DNA of 28,001 nucleotides from an uncultured Bacilli bacterium (GTDB lineage: Bacteria > Bacillota_I > Bacilli_A > RFN20 > CAG-288). Positions 7,497-17,829 of the stretch are shown here, piece by piece. Under the pieces are notes generated by a model, which searched no databases, was not told the DNA's origin, and saw only the letters and a program-made list of their open reading frames with translations. The stretch lies in assembly GCA_948525355.1 (NCBI GenBank), contig CAOSOP010000004.1:1-28001 (forward strand), written 5' to 3'. Every line of letters starts with the position of its first letter. The first letter of the stretch is position 1. Position numbers and translations under genes: made by a program.

Positions 7497-10400
7497 TTAA
7501 TCTAAACTCTCTTCAGACTCTTCTAAATCAAATTGGGAATCGTCATACATATCTGGATCAAGTCCAGTACCAGCAGGAATAAGTTTTCCAATCATGACAT
7601 TTTCTTTTAAGCCATGGAGGTAATCGACTTTTCCTTTAATTGCAGCATCAGTTAATACCTTAGTAGTCTCTTGGAATGAAGCAGATGATAAGAATGAATT
7701 CGTATCAAGTGCAGCTTTAGTGATACCAAGTAATAACGGACGTGCCATTGCTGGACGAAGTCCTTTGCGCATAACTTCTTCATTTCCTTTGGTAAAGTTG
7801 ACGATATCAACTTTTTGACCAGGAAGCATTGATGTGTCACCACCTTCAATGACAAGCATTTTGCGCATCATTTGACGGACAATAACTTCAATATGTTTAT
7901 CAGAAATTGTAATACCTTGTGAACGATAAACCTTTTGAACTTCAGCTAACAAATAGTTTTCAACTGAATTGATGTCAGAGACCTCGAGTAATTGCTTTGG
8001 ATTGATAGCACCTTCAGTTAACTGTTGACCATTTACAACATGATCACCCTTAGCAACTGTAAGTCTTGCACCAAAGTTTGTAAGATAACTCTTTTCCTCA
8101 AGTTCATTTCTAATCGTAATGGAATAACGTTCGTTGCTGTCGACTATTTCGACAACTTCACCTTCAATTTGGCTGATTAAGGATTCACCCTTAGGATTTC
8201 TAGCTTCAAGAAGTTCTTGAACACGTGGAAGACCTTGAGTAATATCGCTACCAGCAACACCACCAGTATGGAAGGTTTTCATGGTTAACTGTGTACCTGG
8301 TTCACCGATTGATTGAGCGGCCATAATACCAACTGCATCACCAACCTTGACCATATCACCAGTTGCAAGATTGCGACCATAACAGTGAACACATACACCA
8401 TCTTTTGTTTCGCAAGAGAATAATGATCTGATTTCAACTTGTTCAATACCAGCATCGACAATGGTCTTTGCTAATGCTTCTGTTATTAAAGTATTTGATG
8501 GAACAAGAACTTCATTAGTTCTTGGATCAATAACTTCATGACAAGTAAATCTTCCTATTAATCTATCTGCTAATGGAACGATAACTGTATCTTCTTTCTT
8601 GTCAATTATTGCAGAAACTACAAATCCATGGTCACTTCCACAATCTTCTTCTCTGACAATAACATCATGAGAAACATCGACAAGACGACGAGTTAAATAA
8701 CCAGAGTCGGCTGTCTTTAATGCTGTATCAGCACCACCTTTTCTGGCACCGTGAGTTGCAATAAAGAACTCGGAGACTGAAAGTCCATCACGGAAACAGG
8801 ATTTAATTGGAATTTCAATAGCTTCACCTGCTGGATTAGACATCAAGCCACGCATACCAACTAATTGTAAGAAGTTAGAAGCAGAACCACGAGCTCCAGA
8901 CTCTGACATCATGAAGATTGGATTTCTATCGTCTTCTTTCATCTTCTTATTTAATAGTTTACGAACTCCGCCTAATACTCCAGTCCATATATCGACGACA
9001 CGTTGATGTCTTTCTTGGTCTGTTAAAAGACCTTCTTCAAAGAACTCTTGAACTTGTTCAACCTGTTTATCACCTTCTTCGACTAATTCTTTCTTTCCTT
9101 CAAGTGGAACGATATCAGAAATAGCAACAGTGATACCAGAGACTGTTGAATAAACAAATCCCAAATTCTTAATATCATCCAAGATTTTAGCAGTAGTATC
9201 TGCACCATATCTATGGAATAAGTTATTGATTATGTTTGCAATATGCTTTTTAGCGATTGGGCTACGAAGTGGGAGTGTAGAAAGATAACCTTTAATATCA
9301 GTTCCTTTTGGAACGAAGAATTCATCAAGTGTGCTTTCAAGGTTAGCACTTGATGTATCATTGATATATGGGAAATCTTCTGGGTAAATTGAGTTAAATA
9401 TTAATTTACCAACGGTAGTTATTAAATATGAATCCATCTGTTCTTGTGTAAAGCAGGTCTTGTTTAAAGAAGAACCACGAATTGCAATACGGTTTTGTAA
9501 ATGAATTTGTCTTGTTTGGTAAGCTCTCATTACTTCATCGTAATTTGCAAAAACTTTACCTTCACATTGAGCATATAATTCATATTCTTCAGCAGCTTCA
9601 ATATCATCTAATTCACGATAATGTTCAGCTGATTTCTTAAATCCTTCGACATTTGTCTCAAGAGTTAAGTAGTAGTTACCTAAGACCATATCTTGTGATG
9701 GAATACAAATTGGTTTTCCATCCTTAGGTCCTAAGATGTTATGGTTTGCCATCATTAAACCATACGCTTCTCTTTGAGCTAAGCTTGAAAGAGGAACGTG
9801 AACAGCCATCTGGTCACCATCAAAGTCAGCGTTAAATCCAGTACAAACCAAAGGATGCAATCTTATTGCACGTCCTTCAACAAGTTTTGGTTTAAACGCT
9901 TGAATACCTAAACGGTGAAGCGTTGGTGCACGGTTTAATAAAACTGGATGTTGAGTTATTATTTCTTCAATGACATCAAATACTTTTTCATCATAAGTGT
10001 TGATCATTTGATCTGCAACTTTATGAGAAGGAATTCCATATTCACGGATAAGTTTTGATGCGATAAATGGTCTGAAGAGTTGGATAGCCATTTCACGTGG
10101 AATACCACACTCATTCATCTTCAAAGTTGGTCCAACAGCAATAACTGAACGTCCAGAGAAGTCAACACGTTTACCTAAAAGGTTTTGTCTAAATCTTCCG
10201 GATTTACCCTTAAGTGATGAAGAAAGTGACTTAAGTGGTCGACCACCTGCACCATTTACTGCCTTAGTTCTTCTACCATTATCAATTAAAGCATCAACTG
10301 CTTCTTGTAACATTCTCTTTTCATTGATGAGAATGACAGAAGGACACTTGAGCTCAATCATCTTCTTTAAACGAGTGTTACGAGTTATTACACGACGATA

Positions 10401-11318
10401 AAGGTCGTTTAAATCAGAGGCGGCAAATCTACCACCATCAAGCTGTAACATAGGTCTTAAATCTGGTGGAATGACTGGAAGTGCAGTTATAATCATCCAT
10501 TCAGGCTTGTTTGATGAGTTTCTAAATGACTCAACAACTTCAAGTCTTTTAATAAGTTTTTGTCTTTTTTGATTCTTTGCACCTTGTGTTAACTTTAATT
10601 CAGCCTGAATATTGTTGAATTCTTCTTCAAGATTAACTTCTTCAAGCAATCTTTGAACAGCTTCAGCACCCATGCCAAATTCAGCATAAGTAAAGCGTGA
10701 AATAAAACTACTGACACTCAAGAAATCAAATGGATCTTTAGTTCTGCTTAATTGTTCTTGATAACGAAGACCTTCTTCATAATCTTTTGTGCCTTCTTGA
10801 AGCACATTTGCATCGATAAGGTCTTGAATGACAATTGAGAACTCACTACGTGCTGTTTTATCATCTAAAACTTCACGATATTTTAAAGTTTTAGAAATAC
10901 CAGGATTCAAAACAATATGGGAAACAAAGTAAACAACTTCATCTAATTGTTTTGGGTTAATATCTAAAAGTAAACCCATGCGTGATGGAATACCTTTTAA
11001 ATACCAAATATGTGCACAAGGAGAAGCGAGTTCAATGTGGCCCATTCTCTCTCTTCTGACTGCTTTTGATGTGATTTCAACACCACATTTTTCACATACG
11101 ATACCCTGATATCTTGCCTTGCGGTACTTTCCACAATGACATTCATAGTCCTTGCTTGGACCAAATATTCTTTCACAGAATAAACCATCTGGTTCAGGCT
11201 TTTGTGAACGATAGTTAATCGTTTCAGGTTTTGTAACTTCACCCCTTGACCAGGAACGAATTTTTTCTGGTGAGGCTAAACCTACTTTAATCTTATTTAA
11301 TTTGTTTAATTCAAACAT
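7497..11318 (-). CDS. rpoC: DNA-directed RNA polymerase subunit beta'
   Basis: Largest core subunit of RNA polymerase, 1273 residues, a little longer than in Bacillus. Visible landmarks are the N-terminal zinc site C-x-C-x6-7 then C-x2-C ([20 protein letters not shown]), the rudder/lid region with [29 protein letters not shown], and the catalytic NADFDGDQM, whose three Asp (498, 500, 502) hold the active-site magnesium. The bridge helix/trigger loop region is [23 protein letters not shown], followed by the second zinc cluster ([13 protein letters not shown]). An acidic tail, rich in Glu and Asp, closes the protein. AAGGAGG, overlapping the rpoB stop, precedes the ATG at a gap of 11 bases, so the two are co-translated from one message. 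Confidence 0.98.
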   Translation of the reverse strand: MFELNKLNKIKVGLASPEKIRSWSRGEVTKPETINYRSQKPEPDGLFCERIFGPSKDYECHCGKYRKARYQGIVCEKCGVEITSKAVRRERMGHIELASPCAHIWYLKGIPSRMGLLLDINPKQLDEVVYFVSHIVLNPGISKTLKYREVLDDKTARSEFSIVIQDLIDANVLQEGTKDYEEGLRYQEQLSRTKDPFDFLSVSSFISRFTYAEFGMGAEAVQRLLEEVNLEEEFNNIQAELKLTQGAKNQKRQKLIKRLEVVESFRNSSNKPEWMIITALPVIPPDLRPMLQLDGGRFAASDLNDLYRRVITRNTRLKKMIELKCPSVILINEKRMLQEAVDALIDNGRRTKAVNGAGGRPLKSLSSSLKGKSGRFRQNLLGKRVDFSGRSVIAVGPTLKMNECGIPREMAIQLFRPFIASKLIREYGIPSHKVADQMINTYDEKVFDVIEEIITQHPVLLNRAPTLHRLGIQAFKPKLVEGRAIRLHPLVCTGFNADFDGDQMAVHVPLSSLAQREAYGLMMANHNILGPKDGKPICIPSQDMVLGNYYLTLETNVEGFKKSAEHYRELDDIEAAEEYELYAQCEGKVFANYDEVMRAYQTRQIHLQNRIAIRGSSLNKTCFTQEQMDSYLITTVGKLIFNSIYPEDFPYINDTSSANLESTLDEFFVPKGTDIKGYLSTLPLRSPIAKKHIANIINNLFHRYGADTTAKILDDIKNLGFVYSTVSGITVAISDIVPLEGKKELVEEGDKQVEQVQEFFEEGLLTDQERHQRVVDIWTGVLGGVRKLLNKKMKEDDRNPIFMMSESGARGSASNFLQLVGMRGLMSNPAGEAIEIPIKSCFRDGLSVSEFFIATHGARKGGADTALKTADSGYLTRRLVDVSHDVIVREEDCGSDHGFVVSAIIDKKEDTVIVPLADRLIGRFTCHEVIDPRTNEVLVPSNTLITEALAKTIVDAGIEQVEIRSLFSCETKDGVCVHCYGRNLATGDMVKVGDAVGIMAAQSIGEPGTQLTMKTFHTGGVAGSDITQGLPRVQELLEARNPKGESLISQIEGEVVEIVDSNERYSITIRNELEEKSYLTNFGARLTVAKGDHVVNGQQLTEGAINPKQLLEVSDINSVENYLLAEVQKVYRSQGITISDKHIEVIVRQMMRKMLVIEGGDTSMLPGQKVDIVNFTKGNEEVMRKGLRPAMARPLLLGITKAALDTNSFLSSASFQETTKVLTDAAIKGKVDYLHGLKENVMIGKLIPAGTGLDPDMYDDSQFDLEESEESLD

Positions 11319-11329
11319 ATTTAACCTCC

Positions 11330-14300
11330 TTAATCTTCGTCACTAGCATCCGAAGAGAAATCAATTGAATCTAAATACTCACTATTCTCCTTGAGGTCCT
11401 CAAATGTAGAATCGTCAGTGGCATAATCATCTAATGAAGGTGTATCATCTTCAATATCACTTTCACTGGCTGAGAAGTCACGAATCTCGTTATGAAGTCT
11501 TCTCTCTTCTTTTTCATTTTCAGCAGAGATTGTATTTAAATCAATTTCCTTGCCATCATGATCATATAATGAAACATCAATAACAAGTGCTTGAAGTTCC
11601 TTAACTAAAACACGGAATGATTCTGGCATTCCAGGCTTTGGAATAGGTTTATTCTTTAATATGGCATCATAACATTTGTTACGACCAACCATATCGTCGG
11701 ATTTGATTGTTAAAACTTCTTGAAGTGTGTGTGATGCACCATATGCTTCAAGTGCCCAAACTTCCATTTCACCAAATCTTTGTCCACCGTTTTGTGCTTT
11801 ACCACCTAATGGTTGTTGTGTGACTAGTGAATATGGTCCAATCGATCTAGCATGTAACTTATCATCGACCATGTGGACAAGTTTAATCATGTACATGACA
11901 CCGACATTAATGCGGGAGTCGAATCTTTCACCTGTACGGCCATCATATAAGACAGTCTTTCCATCTTTTGCCATCTTAGCTTCTTCCATCAATGAAAGTA
12001 TTTCTTCATTTGAAATACCATCAAAGACAGGAGTTGCAATCTTAAGTCCACCGAGCTTTTTACAAGCCATACCTAAATGAACTTCAAGGATTTGACCGAT
12101 GTTCATACGTGAAGGGACACCAAGTGGGTTTAACATGATATCAACAGGTGTTCCATCAGGTAAGAATGGCATGTCTTCAACTGGTAATATACGAGAAATA
12201 ACACCCTTATTACCATGACGTCCTGACATCTTATCACCCTCAGATATCTTACGTTTTTGAATAACATAAACTTTAACAGTTTCTAAAACGTTAGGTGGTA
12301 ATTCATCACCATTTTCACGTGAGAAACGTTTGACATCTAAAACAATACCAGATCCACCATGTGGAACTTTTAATGATGTATCACGACCATCTTTTGGTTT
12401 ATCGTTAAAGACAGCTTGGAGAAGTTTTTCTTCTGGTGATGGTTCAGAACCTGCTTTTGGAGTTGTTTTACCAACCAAAATATCACCCTCTTTAACTTCA
12501 GCACCAGGAATAATGATACCGTCTTTATCTAAGAAACGCTTCAATTCTTCTGGAGCATTAGGTACTTCAGCAGTAAATACTTCTTCACCAAGTTTAGTTG
12601 TACGGCGATCTAATGAATACTCTTCAATATGCAATGTTGTATAAACATCATCTTTGACAAGTCTTTCACTCATGATGACAGCATCTTCGTAGTTATAACC
12701 ATTCCAAGTCATAAATGCGATTGTAACATTTTGTCCTAAGGCTAAATCACCATTATCCATTGCTGGACCATCTGCCAATATCTGACCAGCTTTAACACTT
12801 TGATTTAAACTAACGATTGGTTTTTGATTGATACATGTACCTTGGTTAGCACGTGTGAATTTCTTAAGCTCATAAGTAGAAGTTGTTCCATCATTATGCT
12901 CGACAACAATTCTTTTTGAATCGAGGTAAGAGACAACACCATCTTGATCACAGACTAATGCTGAACCAGAGTCATGGGCAATCTTGCTCTCTAAACCAGT
13001 TCCAACATATGGAGCATGTGGTCTTAAAAGCGGAAGTGCTTGACGTTGCATGTTAGCACCCATCAATGCACGAGTTGTATCATCGTTTTCAAGGAATGGG
13101 ATACAGGCAGAAGCAATAGAGACGATTTGTTTAGGTGAAACATCGATATAATCGACATCTTCTCTATTAGCTAAAATGTTTTCACCATTATAACGAGCGA
13201 TGACTTTTTCATCTAATATTCTATTATCGTTAGAAAGATTGACGTTAGCCTGAGCAATAACGTGATTTCTTTCTTGATCAGCACTTAAGTACTGAGTTTC
13301 ATCAGTAACAACTGAATCGACAACTTTACGATATGGAGTCTCAATAAATCCATATTCATTGATCTTAGCATAAGATGCTAAGTTGTTGATAAGACCGATA
13401 TTTTGACCTTCAGGAGTTTCAATAGGACATATTCTACCATAGTGAGAATAGTGAACGTCACGAACTTCAAATGAAGCACGATCACGGCTCAAACCTCCAG
13501 GTCCAAGGGCTGAAATTCTTCTTTTGTTAGTTAATTCAGCTAATGGGTTAACTTGATCCATGAATTGAGACAATTGAGATGAATTAAAGAACTCTTTAAC
13601 AACAGATGTTAAAGGTTTAATATTAACTAATGACTGGAAATTAAATTGAGATATGTCGGTAACTGACATTCTATCTCTAATAGATTTTTCCATTCTTGCA
13701 AGTCCTTGACGGAATTGACCTTGGATAAGTTCACCAACGCACTTAACACGTCTATTACCCAAATGGTCGATATCATCAACTTCACCAATTCCTTCCATAA
13801 TATTTAAGAAGTAGGAGAAGCAAGCGACGATATCACTTGCAGTAACGTGATCAACATCAGATAAGTTCAAGTCTGTACCAACAACGCTAGTTGTTTTCAA
13901 CATACTATCATCGGTATAAACCATAACTTTATTGACAACGCTATGATTATCTAAATCAGTATTTACATTAAAGGTTGTGACATGTGCACCATTTTCAAAG
14001 AAATGCTCTTTCATTAATTCATTGACATCTTCTTTAGTAAGTCTTTGTCCTTTTTCAAAGCGAATTTCTCCATCAGCAGAAATCAAGTCTTCAGCCAATA
14101 TAACATTTGGTAAACGATTGTAAATACCTAATTTTTTACTTAACTTAAAACGTCCAGCAGGTCCAAGATCATAACGACGATGATCAAAGAAACGTTGATG
14201 AATGAATGAAGAAGCGTTGACAAGTGAAACTGGTTCACCTGGACGGAGTTTAGAATAAACTTCTAATACAGCGCTCTTTATTACATTTCTTATATCTCCG

Positions 14301-14989
14301 TTTGCTTCAGCAGCTGGAGATTTTTTAACCGCATCAACTAATATTTCATTGGTTCCAAATAAATTATAAATGTCTAAGTCTTCACATAATCCTAGTGCTC
14401 TGAGCAAGACAATTGACGAAACCTTTCTTTGTTTATCGATACGAACTGATAATTGATCCTTGACATCGGATTCATATTCGAGCCAAGTACCACGTGCTGG
14501 GATGATGTCCGCACCAAAAATATATTTACCTGATTTATCCATAGTTTTGGATATATAGGCACCAGGTGAACGAACGATCTGAGAAACTATAACACGCTCA
14601 GAACCATTAATAATAAATGTTCCAGCGTCAGTCATCATTGGGAAATCACCCATGAATACTTCATTTTCACTTTCTTCAATGGTACCATCCTTGTAGTGAA
14701 GAGAAAGTTTTGCCCACAATGATGCAGAATATGTAAGGTTTGAACTCTTACATTCAAAAGCTTCATGCTTAGGTTGACTAAAATGAGCTCCTTCAAAATT
14801 CAAACTAACAGTTTGCTTAACATCTTCCATTGGGAAATATTCTTCAAAGACTTCATTAACTCCTTGATGCTTAAACCAATCAAAAGATTTAGTTTGAATC
14901 TCACATAAATATGGAAGATCTAATGATCCACTAATTCTAGAATAATCTACACGATTATTGTTTAGATATTTCCGTTCTTGTTCTTTCAT
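11330..14989 (-). CDS. rpoB: DNA-directed RNA polymerase subunit beta
   Basis: The 1219-residue subunit forms the other half of the RNA polymerase active cleft. The rifampicin pocket is easily read: [20 protein letters not shown], then [22 protein letters not shown]. The residue equal to E. coli His526 is Asn488 here (codon 13526-13528), while the Gln513, Asp516 and Ser531 equivalents are kept. Further on are [12 protein letters not shown], the active-centre [12 protein letters not shown] and the C-terminal clamp contact [27 protein letters not shown]. The last 45 residues are a strongly acidic extension (EDD, DDS, DASDED), longer than in E. coli. GAGGTAA precedes the start. It lies in order after rplL, with a large hairpin between them. 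Confidence 0.98.
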   Translation of the reverse strand: MKEQERKYLNNNRVDYSRISGSLDLPYLCEIQTKSFDWFKHQGVNEVFEEYFPMEDVKQTVSLNFEGAHFSQPKHEAFECKSSNLTYSASLWAKLSLHYKDGTIEESENEVFMGDFPMMTDAGTFIINGSERVIVSQIVRSPGAYISKTMDKSGKYIFGADIIPARGTWLEYESDVKDQLSVRIDKQRKVSSIVLLRALGLCEDLDIYNLFGTNEILVDAVKKSPAAEANGDIRNVIKSAVLEVYSKLRPGEPVSLVNASSFIHQRFFDHRRYDLGPAGRFKLSKKLGIYNRLPNVILAEDLISADGEIRFEKGQRLTKEDVNELMKEHFFENGAHVTTFNVNTDLDNHSVVNKVMVYTDDSMLKTTSVVGTDLNLSDVDHVTASDIVACFSYFLNIMEGIGEVDDIDHLGNRRVKCVGELIQGQFRQGLARMEKSIRDRMSVTDISQFNFQSLVNIKPLTSVVKEFFNSSQLSQFMDQVNPLAELTNKRRISALGPGGLSRDRASFEVRDVHYSHYGRICPIETPEGQNIGLINNLASYAKINEYGFIETPYRKVVDSVVTDETQYLSADQERNHVIAQANVNLSNDNRILDEKVIARYNGENILANREDVDYIDVSPKQIVSIASACIPFLENDDTTRALMGANMQRQALPLLRPHAPYVGTGLESKIAHDSGSALVCDQDGVVSYLDSKRIVVEHNDGTTSTYELKKFTRANQGTCINQKPIVSLNQSVKAGQILADGPAMDNGDLALGQNVTIAFMTWNGYNYEDAVIMSERLVKDDVYTTLHIEEYSLDRRTTKLGEEVFTAEVPNAPEELKRFLDKDGIIIPGAEVKEGDILVGKTTPKAGSEPSPEEKLLQAVFNDKPKDGRDTSLKVPHGGSGIVLDVKRFSRENGDELPPNVLETVKVYVIQKRKISEGDKMSGRHGNKGVISRILPVEDMPFLPDGTPVDIMLNPLGVPSRMNIGQILEVHLGMACKKLGGLKIATPVFDGISNEEILSLMEEAKMAKDGKTVLYDGRTGERFDSRINVGVMYMIKLVHMVDDKLHARSIGPYSLVTQQPLGGKAQNGGQRFGEMEVWALEAYGASHTLQEVLTIKSDDMVGRNKCYDAILKNKPIPKPGMPESFRVLVKELQALVIDVSLYDHDGKEIDLNTISAENEKEERRLHNEIRDFSASESDIEDDTPSLDDYATDDSTFEDLKENSEYLDSIDFSSDASDED

Positions 14990-15077
14990 TTTATTACCTC
15001 ATATTTTCTATCGTTTTTTAAATGAAACGACGCATTATCGTAAATCTACGACCGATTAGGTATATGTTTATAAAAGC

Positions 15078-15113
15078 GTTAAAACCCGCCGCCAAAAAAC
15101 GGTGGGTTTTAAC
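15078..15113 (-). promoter_or_regulatory. Hairpin in the rplL-rpoB gap (attenuator or processing site)
   Basis: A 14-base stem (15078-15091 with 15100-15113; GTTAAAACCCGCCG with CGGTGGGTTTTAAC) has one wobble and an 8-base loop. It lies 20 bases downstream of the rplL stop on the minus strand. No good T-run follows (GCTTTTATAAAC), so it is either a leaky terminator or an RNA processing site. Partial attenuation between rplL and rpoB is known in other bacteria and lowers polymerase relative to ribosomal protein output. Confidence 0.7.
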
Positions 15114-15132
15114 AACATAAACTAGCGGAAAT

Positions 15133-15504
15133 TTATTTAATTTCGACTTCAGCGCCAGCATCAACCAATTGTTTCTTATAGGTTTCTGCTTCAGTAGGAC
15201 TGATTTTTTCTTTAATTGTGCTTGGAACAGCATCAACAATCTTTTTAGCATCCATTAAACCGACACCTAAGATAGCTTGAACAGCCTTGATGACTGCAAC
15301 TTTGGCTGAACCAAATGATGTAAGTGTTAAAGTAACTTCGCTTGGTCCTTCTTCTTTAACTTCTTCAACTGGACCAGCTGCAGCAACTGCAACAGCAGCG
15401 CTAACACCGAATTTTTCTTCGATAGCGTGAACTAAATCCATGAGTTCAACAGTTGTCATTTCTTCAATTGCGGAAATGAATTCTTCTTTTGTAAGTTTTG
15501 CCAT
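15133..15504 (-). CDS. rplL: 50S ribosomal protein L7/L12
   Basis: The 123-residue stalk protein binds L10 as dimers and recruits translation GTPases. The N-terminal dimerisation domain (LTKEEFISAIEEMTTVELMDLVHAIEEKFGV) is followed by an Ala/Val-rich hinge (AAVAVAAAGPVEEV). The C-terminal factor-binding domain carries KVAVIKAVQAILGVGLMDAKKIVDAVPSTIKE. Length is normal. AGGAGGA precedes the ATG, 21 bases after rplJ. It is the last ribosomal gene before the rpoB hairpin. Confidence 0.97.
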   Translation of the reverse strand: MAKLTKEEFISAIEEMTTVELMDLVHAIEEKFGVSAAVAVAAAGPVEEVKEEGPSEVTLTLTSFGSAKVAVIKAVQAILGVGLMDAKKIVDAVPSTIKEKISPTEAETYKKQLVDAGAEVEIK

Positions 15505-15525
15505 TTTAAATTCCTCCTATAATCA

Positions 15526-16014
15526 TTAATTTCTGGCTTCGCTAATAGACTTTAAGTCGACAGCGAGATTGCGGATTGGAGCTTGTAACACTGACAAAAG
15601 CATTGAAAGTGCTCCTTCTCTTGATCCAACTTTTGCAAGGCCTTGAAGTTGTTCAATGTCCATATAGGACTTTTCAACGACTCCACCCTTAACGACGAGC
15701 GCCTTATTACTCTTTGCAAATTTGAATAAAACAGGTAATGCAGCAATAGAATCACTTGATGTGACTAAGGCATTTTGTCCTTTCAATAAAGCATTGAGTG
15801 AGCTGTGTTCATCAGAATTAACAGCGAAACGCATCAAAGTGTTCTTGTGAACTTCAAGTTTTGCACCAACTTCTTTAAGTGCAGAACGGAGAGAATTCAT
15901 CTCCTTGACAGTCAAGCCTTGATAGCCGACTACAATTGAAGCACCACTTTCACTTAAACGTTTGCTAAGTTCAGCGACTACAGCCTTTTTGGCGGTTAAA
16001 ACTTGTTCATTCAT
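15526..16014 (-). CDS. rplJ: 50S ribosomal protein L10
   Basis: The 162-residue stalk base protein joins L7/L12 dimers to 23S rRNA beside L11. The N-terminal globular domain shows ASIVVGYQGLTVKEMNSLRSALKEVGAKLEVHKNTLMRFA, and the end is the helix that carries the L7/L12 dimers (LQAPIRNLAVDLKSISEARN). AGGAGGT sits seven bases before the ATG. A structured L10 leader lies between it and rplA, so L10 should repress its own operon by binding that RNA. Confidence 0.97.
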   Translation of the reverse strand: MNEQVLTAKKAVVAELSKRLSESGASIVVGYQGLTVKEMNSLRSALKEVGAKLEVHKNTLMRFAVNSDEHSSLNALLKGQNALVTSSDSIAALPVLFKFAKSNKALVVKGGVVEKSYMDIEQLQGLAKVGSREGALSMLLSVLQAPIRNLAVDLKSISEARN

Positions 16015-16064
16015 ATTAACCTCCTAACAAGCATTTATTGGCAACAATATACTTTTATATAACA

Positions 16065-16110
16065 ACACCTAGGCAACAAATTAAGCTCTCGCGGTTGCTT
16101 TCTTTGGTAT
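16065..16110 (-). promoter_or_regulatory. L10 leader: autoregulatory RNA before rplJ
   Basis: On the minus strand ACC-AAAGAAA-GCAAC pairs with GUUGC-CUA-GGU: two helices flank an asymmetric purine-rich internal loop like the kink-turn of the L10 leader family. The enclosed segment holds a second small stem. It sits in the 125-base gap between rplA and rplJ, the expected location. Binding of L10(L12)4 there would reduce rplJ-rplL expression. Confidence 0.65.
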
Positions 16111-16139
16111 ATTGATTAACCCTTTTTAAAAACCCGTAA

Positions 16140-16814
16140 TTAGATTGCGAGTTTAACTGCAGGACCCATTGTTGAATGGATAGCAGCGTTTTTAATATAA
16201 GTACCTTTACAGGCAACAGGTTTGACACGAATAATAGTATCGATTACTGTACGAAGATTTTCAACAAGCTTCTCATCTGCAAAGCTAACTTTACCAAACA
16301 TAACATGAAGGTTTCCAGCCTTATCAGTACGATATTCGATTTTACCATTCTTGATTTCTTTAACAGCTTCGCCAATGTTCATTGTAACTGTTCCAGATTT
16401 TGGGTTAGGCATCAATCCTTTAGGACCTAAAACACGACCCATTTTACCGATTTCACCCATCATTTCAGGTGTAGCAACGATTACATCAAAATCAAACCAG
16501 TTATCTGAAGAAATCTTTTGAAGCAATTCTTTTCCGCCAACATAATCAGCACCAGCAGCCTTAGCTTCTTCTTCTTTTGTTGAAGTGATAGCAAGTATTC
16601 TCTTTGACTTACCATTTCCATTTGGTAAAGAAATGGTTCCGCGAAGTTGTTGATCAGCTTGGCGAGCATCAATACCGAGGTTGAAAGAAACTTGCAAGCT
16701 TCCATCAAACTTAGTTGTTGCGGTTTTCTTAGCCAAAGCAATAGCTTCAGCATATGTGTAACTCTTGTCTTTTTCAATCAAAGCCAAGGATTCTTGATAT
16801 TTTCTACTTTTCAT
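16140..16814 (-). CDS. rplA: 50S ribosomal protein L1
   Basis: The 224-residue protein forms the mobile L1 stalk on 23S rRNA and in many bacteria represses the rplK-rplA message. It has [25 protein letters not shown] near the N-terminus, the second domain with [12 protein letters not shown] and [10 protein letters not shown], and the hallmark [18 protein letters not shown]. It finishes with [22 protein letters not shown]. Length is typical. AAGGAGA precedes the ATG, 11 bases after rplK, so the two are one operon. Confidence 0.97.
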   Translation of the reverse strand: MKSRKYQESLALIEKDKSYTYAEAIALAKKTATTKFDGSLQVSFNLGIDARQADQQLRGTISLPNGNGKSKRILAITSTKEEEAKAAGADYVGGKELLQKISSDNWFDFDVIVATPEMMGEIGKMGRVLGPKGLMPNPKSGTVTMNIGEAVKEIKNGKIEYRTDKAGNLHVMFGKVSFADEKLVENLRTVIDTIIRVKPVACKGTYIKNAAIHSTMGPAVKLAI

Positions 16815-16825
16815 TTCAATTCTCC

Positions 16826-17236
16826 TTAATCAATGACGATTCCCATAGATTTTGCTGTTCCTTCAATACAGGTGATTGCAGCTTCAAGAGAAGAAACATT
16901 CAACTCTGGCATTTTGTATTCAGCAATTTTCTTGATATCGTCCTTAGTAACATGAATAGGTGCATCCTTGATGGAACTATTTCCCTTTTCAACCTTTGCA
17001 GCTTTCTTAAGCAAGAAAGTAACAGGTGAAGTCTTTAAGACAATATCGAACGACTTATCTTCATAAATCGTGAGTATGCAAGGAACCAAATCTTCCTTGC
17101 GGTCAGCAGTTTTAGCATTAAACTCAGTACAAAACTTTGCACCAATGCCATAAGGTCCAAGTTTTTGACCTAGTTTAGCTGGGGTTGCTGCCCCACCCAT
17201 TGCCATGATTTTCATGACTCTAGTAACTTTTTTCAC
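16826..17236 (-). CDS. rplK: 50S ribosomal protein L11, altered thiopeptide-site segment
   Basis: This 136-residue protein binds the GTPase-associated rRNA at the stalk base. The C-terminal RNA-binding domain is ordinary ([30 protein letters not shown]), as is [11 protein letters not shown]. The proline-rich N-terminal helix is not: the usual PPVGPALGQAGVN reads [13 protein letters not shown], with the conserved prolines replaced and about two residues lost. The start is a GTG at 17236 with AAGGAGG upstream; an ATG six bases earlier is out of frame. It heads the rplK-rplA pair; secE and nusG are not next to it. Confidence 0.95.
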   Translation of the reverse strand: MKKVTRVMKIMAMGGAATPAKLGQKLGPYGIGAKFCTEFNAKTADRKEDLVPCILTIYEDKSFDIVLKTSPVTFLLKKAAKVEKGNSSIKDAPIHVTKDDIKKIAEYKMPELNVSSLEAAITCIEGTAKSMGIVID

Positions 17237-17263
17237 GTGACATCCTCCTTATTTTTGTCCGTG

Positions 17264-17292
17264 CGTGGTCCGATTTTTACTAATCTTCCACG
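17264..17292 (-). promoter_or_regulatory. Leader hairpin before rplK, candidate L1 control site
   Basis: On the minus strand CGTGG-AA-GATT-AGTAAA-AATC-GGA-CCACG forms two short helices separated by an asymmetric internal loop. That is the general shape of the L1 binding site on 23S rRNA and on rplK leaders. It lies 28 bases before the GTG start. The shape and position support the call; the sequence match was not tested. Confidence 0.4.
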
Positions 17293-17337
17293 ACTTTTAT
17301 TAGCACAAAAAATGTATAGTTTGCGCTAATCTTATAT

Positions 17338-17366
17338 AAGATATCATCTTTATAAATCTATTGCAA
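17338..17366 (-). promoter_or_regulatory. Probable promoter of rplK-rplA
   Basis: On the minus strand TTGCAA (17361-17366), 17 bases, then TATCTT (17338-17343), with TATATAAG just beyond as an alternative -10. It lies about 100 bases upstream of rplK and 20 bases from the start of cassette copy 3. Confidence 0.45.
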
Positions 17367-17386
17367 TACTTTTTTTAAATTTTTAG

Positions 17387-17791
17387 ACTCACCCCCACCT
17401 CCTATTCCGCCACCGAGCGAGACCCGTCAGGGACGAGCAAAGGTGGCGGAATAGGAGGTGGAGGCGCACCACTCCGATACGCATTCACAGCTAGAGCTTT
17501 ACATGCATTTTCATCATGGAATAGTTCAACCTATACATATAGCATTTTACAAATAGGACTAGGAAGCAATCCTAATAGCAAGTTAGAAGTTGTTTCTCTT
17601 CTCAACATCCCATTGCAAGGGCATGAAATGTACTATTACAACCCATCATCTTGCCCAACGAAATACGCGCCAAAGTTATATTTGGGTACTACTCAAACCC
17701 TCGGAAACTACTGGTTAAGAGAGGTTCAAAACGGTTCAAATTTAGTCATTCCGAACTGGCCAAACTCGTACCAAAGCAACACGCAAAAAGG
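17387..17791 (+). repeat. Cassette family copy 3, complete (405 bp)
   Basis: It starts ACTCACCCCCACC and ends GCAAAAAGG, the same ends and the same 405-base length as copy 2, on the opposite strand. A 20-bp perfect inverted repeat occupies the start. It then encodes TAR, W, TYSILQ, NPxSKLEVVSLLN, CPTKYAPKLYLGTTQT, IPNWP and QKG. Between the two copies PKLYLGT is encoded with three synonymous differences in seven codons and no amino-acid change. The cassette fills the gap between the rplK promoter and the terminator of the phosphohexomutase gene. Its final AAAAAGG supplies the T-run of that terminator on the other strand. Confidence 0.82.
17395..17461 (+). other. 20-bp perfect inverted repeat at the 5' end of cassette copy 3
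   Basis: Arms 17395-17414 (CCACCTCCTATTCCGCCACC) and 17442-17461 (its exact complement) enclose a 27-base loop that itself holds CCC-GTCA-GGG. The stem is far richer in G and C than the flanks. In the coding frame the right arm encodes the glycine run GGGIGGGG. Confidence 0.9.
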
Positions 17792-17820
17792 CGCTTAATT
17801 AAATATAATTCAAGCGCCTT
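17785..17820 (-). terminator. Terminator between phosphohexomutase and cassette copy 3
   Basis: AAGGCGCTT (17788-17796) and AAGCGCCTT (17812-17820) are perfect complements. On the minus strand the stem ends in CTTTTTGCG, where the T-run is the last five bases of the cassette. On the plus strand the following TTTAATTA is weaker. Confidence 0.7.
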
Positions 17821-17829
17821 TAATTACTA

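Larger units (their letters stand above)
17379..17798 (+). pseudogene. Start-less open frame of cassette copy 3
   Basis: The frame is open from just after TAA at 17376 to TAA at 17796-17798, 139 codons, but the first ATG in it is at 17613, beyond the conserved N-terminal half. No ribosome binding site or promoter precedes it. It encodes the same protein domain as copy 2. It may be a silent donor segment for recombination, a decayed gene, or the passenger frame of a mobile element. The intact frame and synonymous differences argue against simple decay. Confidence 0.6.

Noticed and set aside
11727..12080. 117-codon plus-strand open frame inside rpoB
   Set aside because: Antisense to conserved RpoB sequence and without start signals; a by-product of codon usage.
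17387..17791. Integron gene cassette with attC site
   Set aside because: The structured hairpin is reminiscent, but copies are dispersed singly in both orientations, the hairpin is at the 5' end of the frame, and I cannot find R'/R'' core sites or an integrase.
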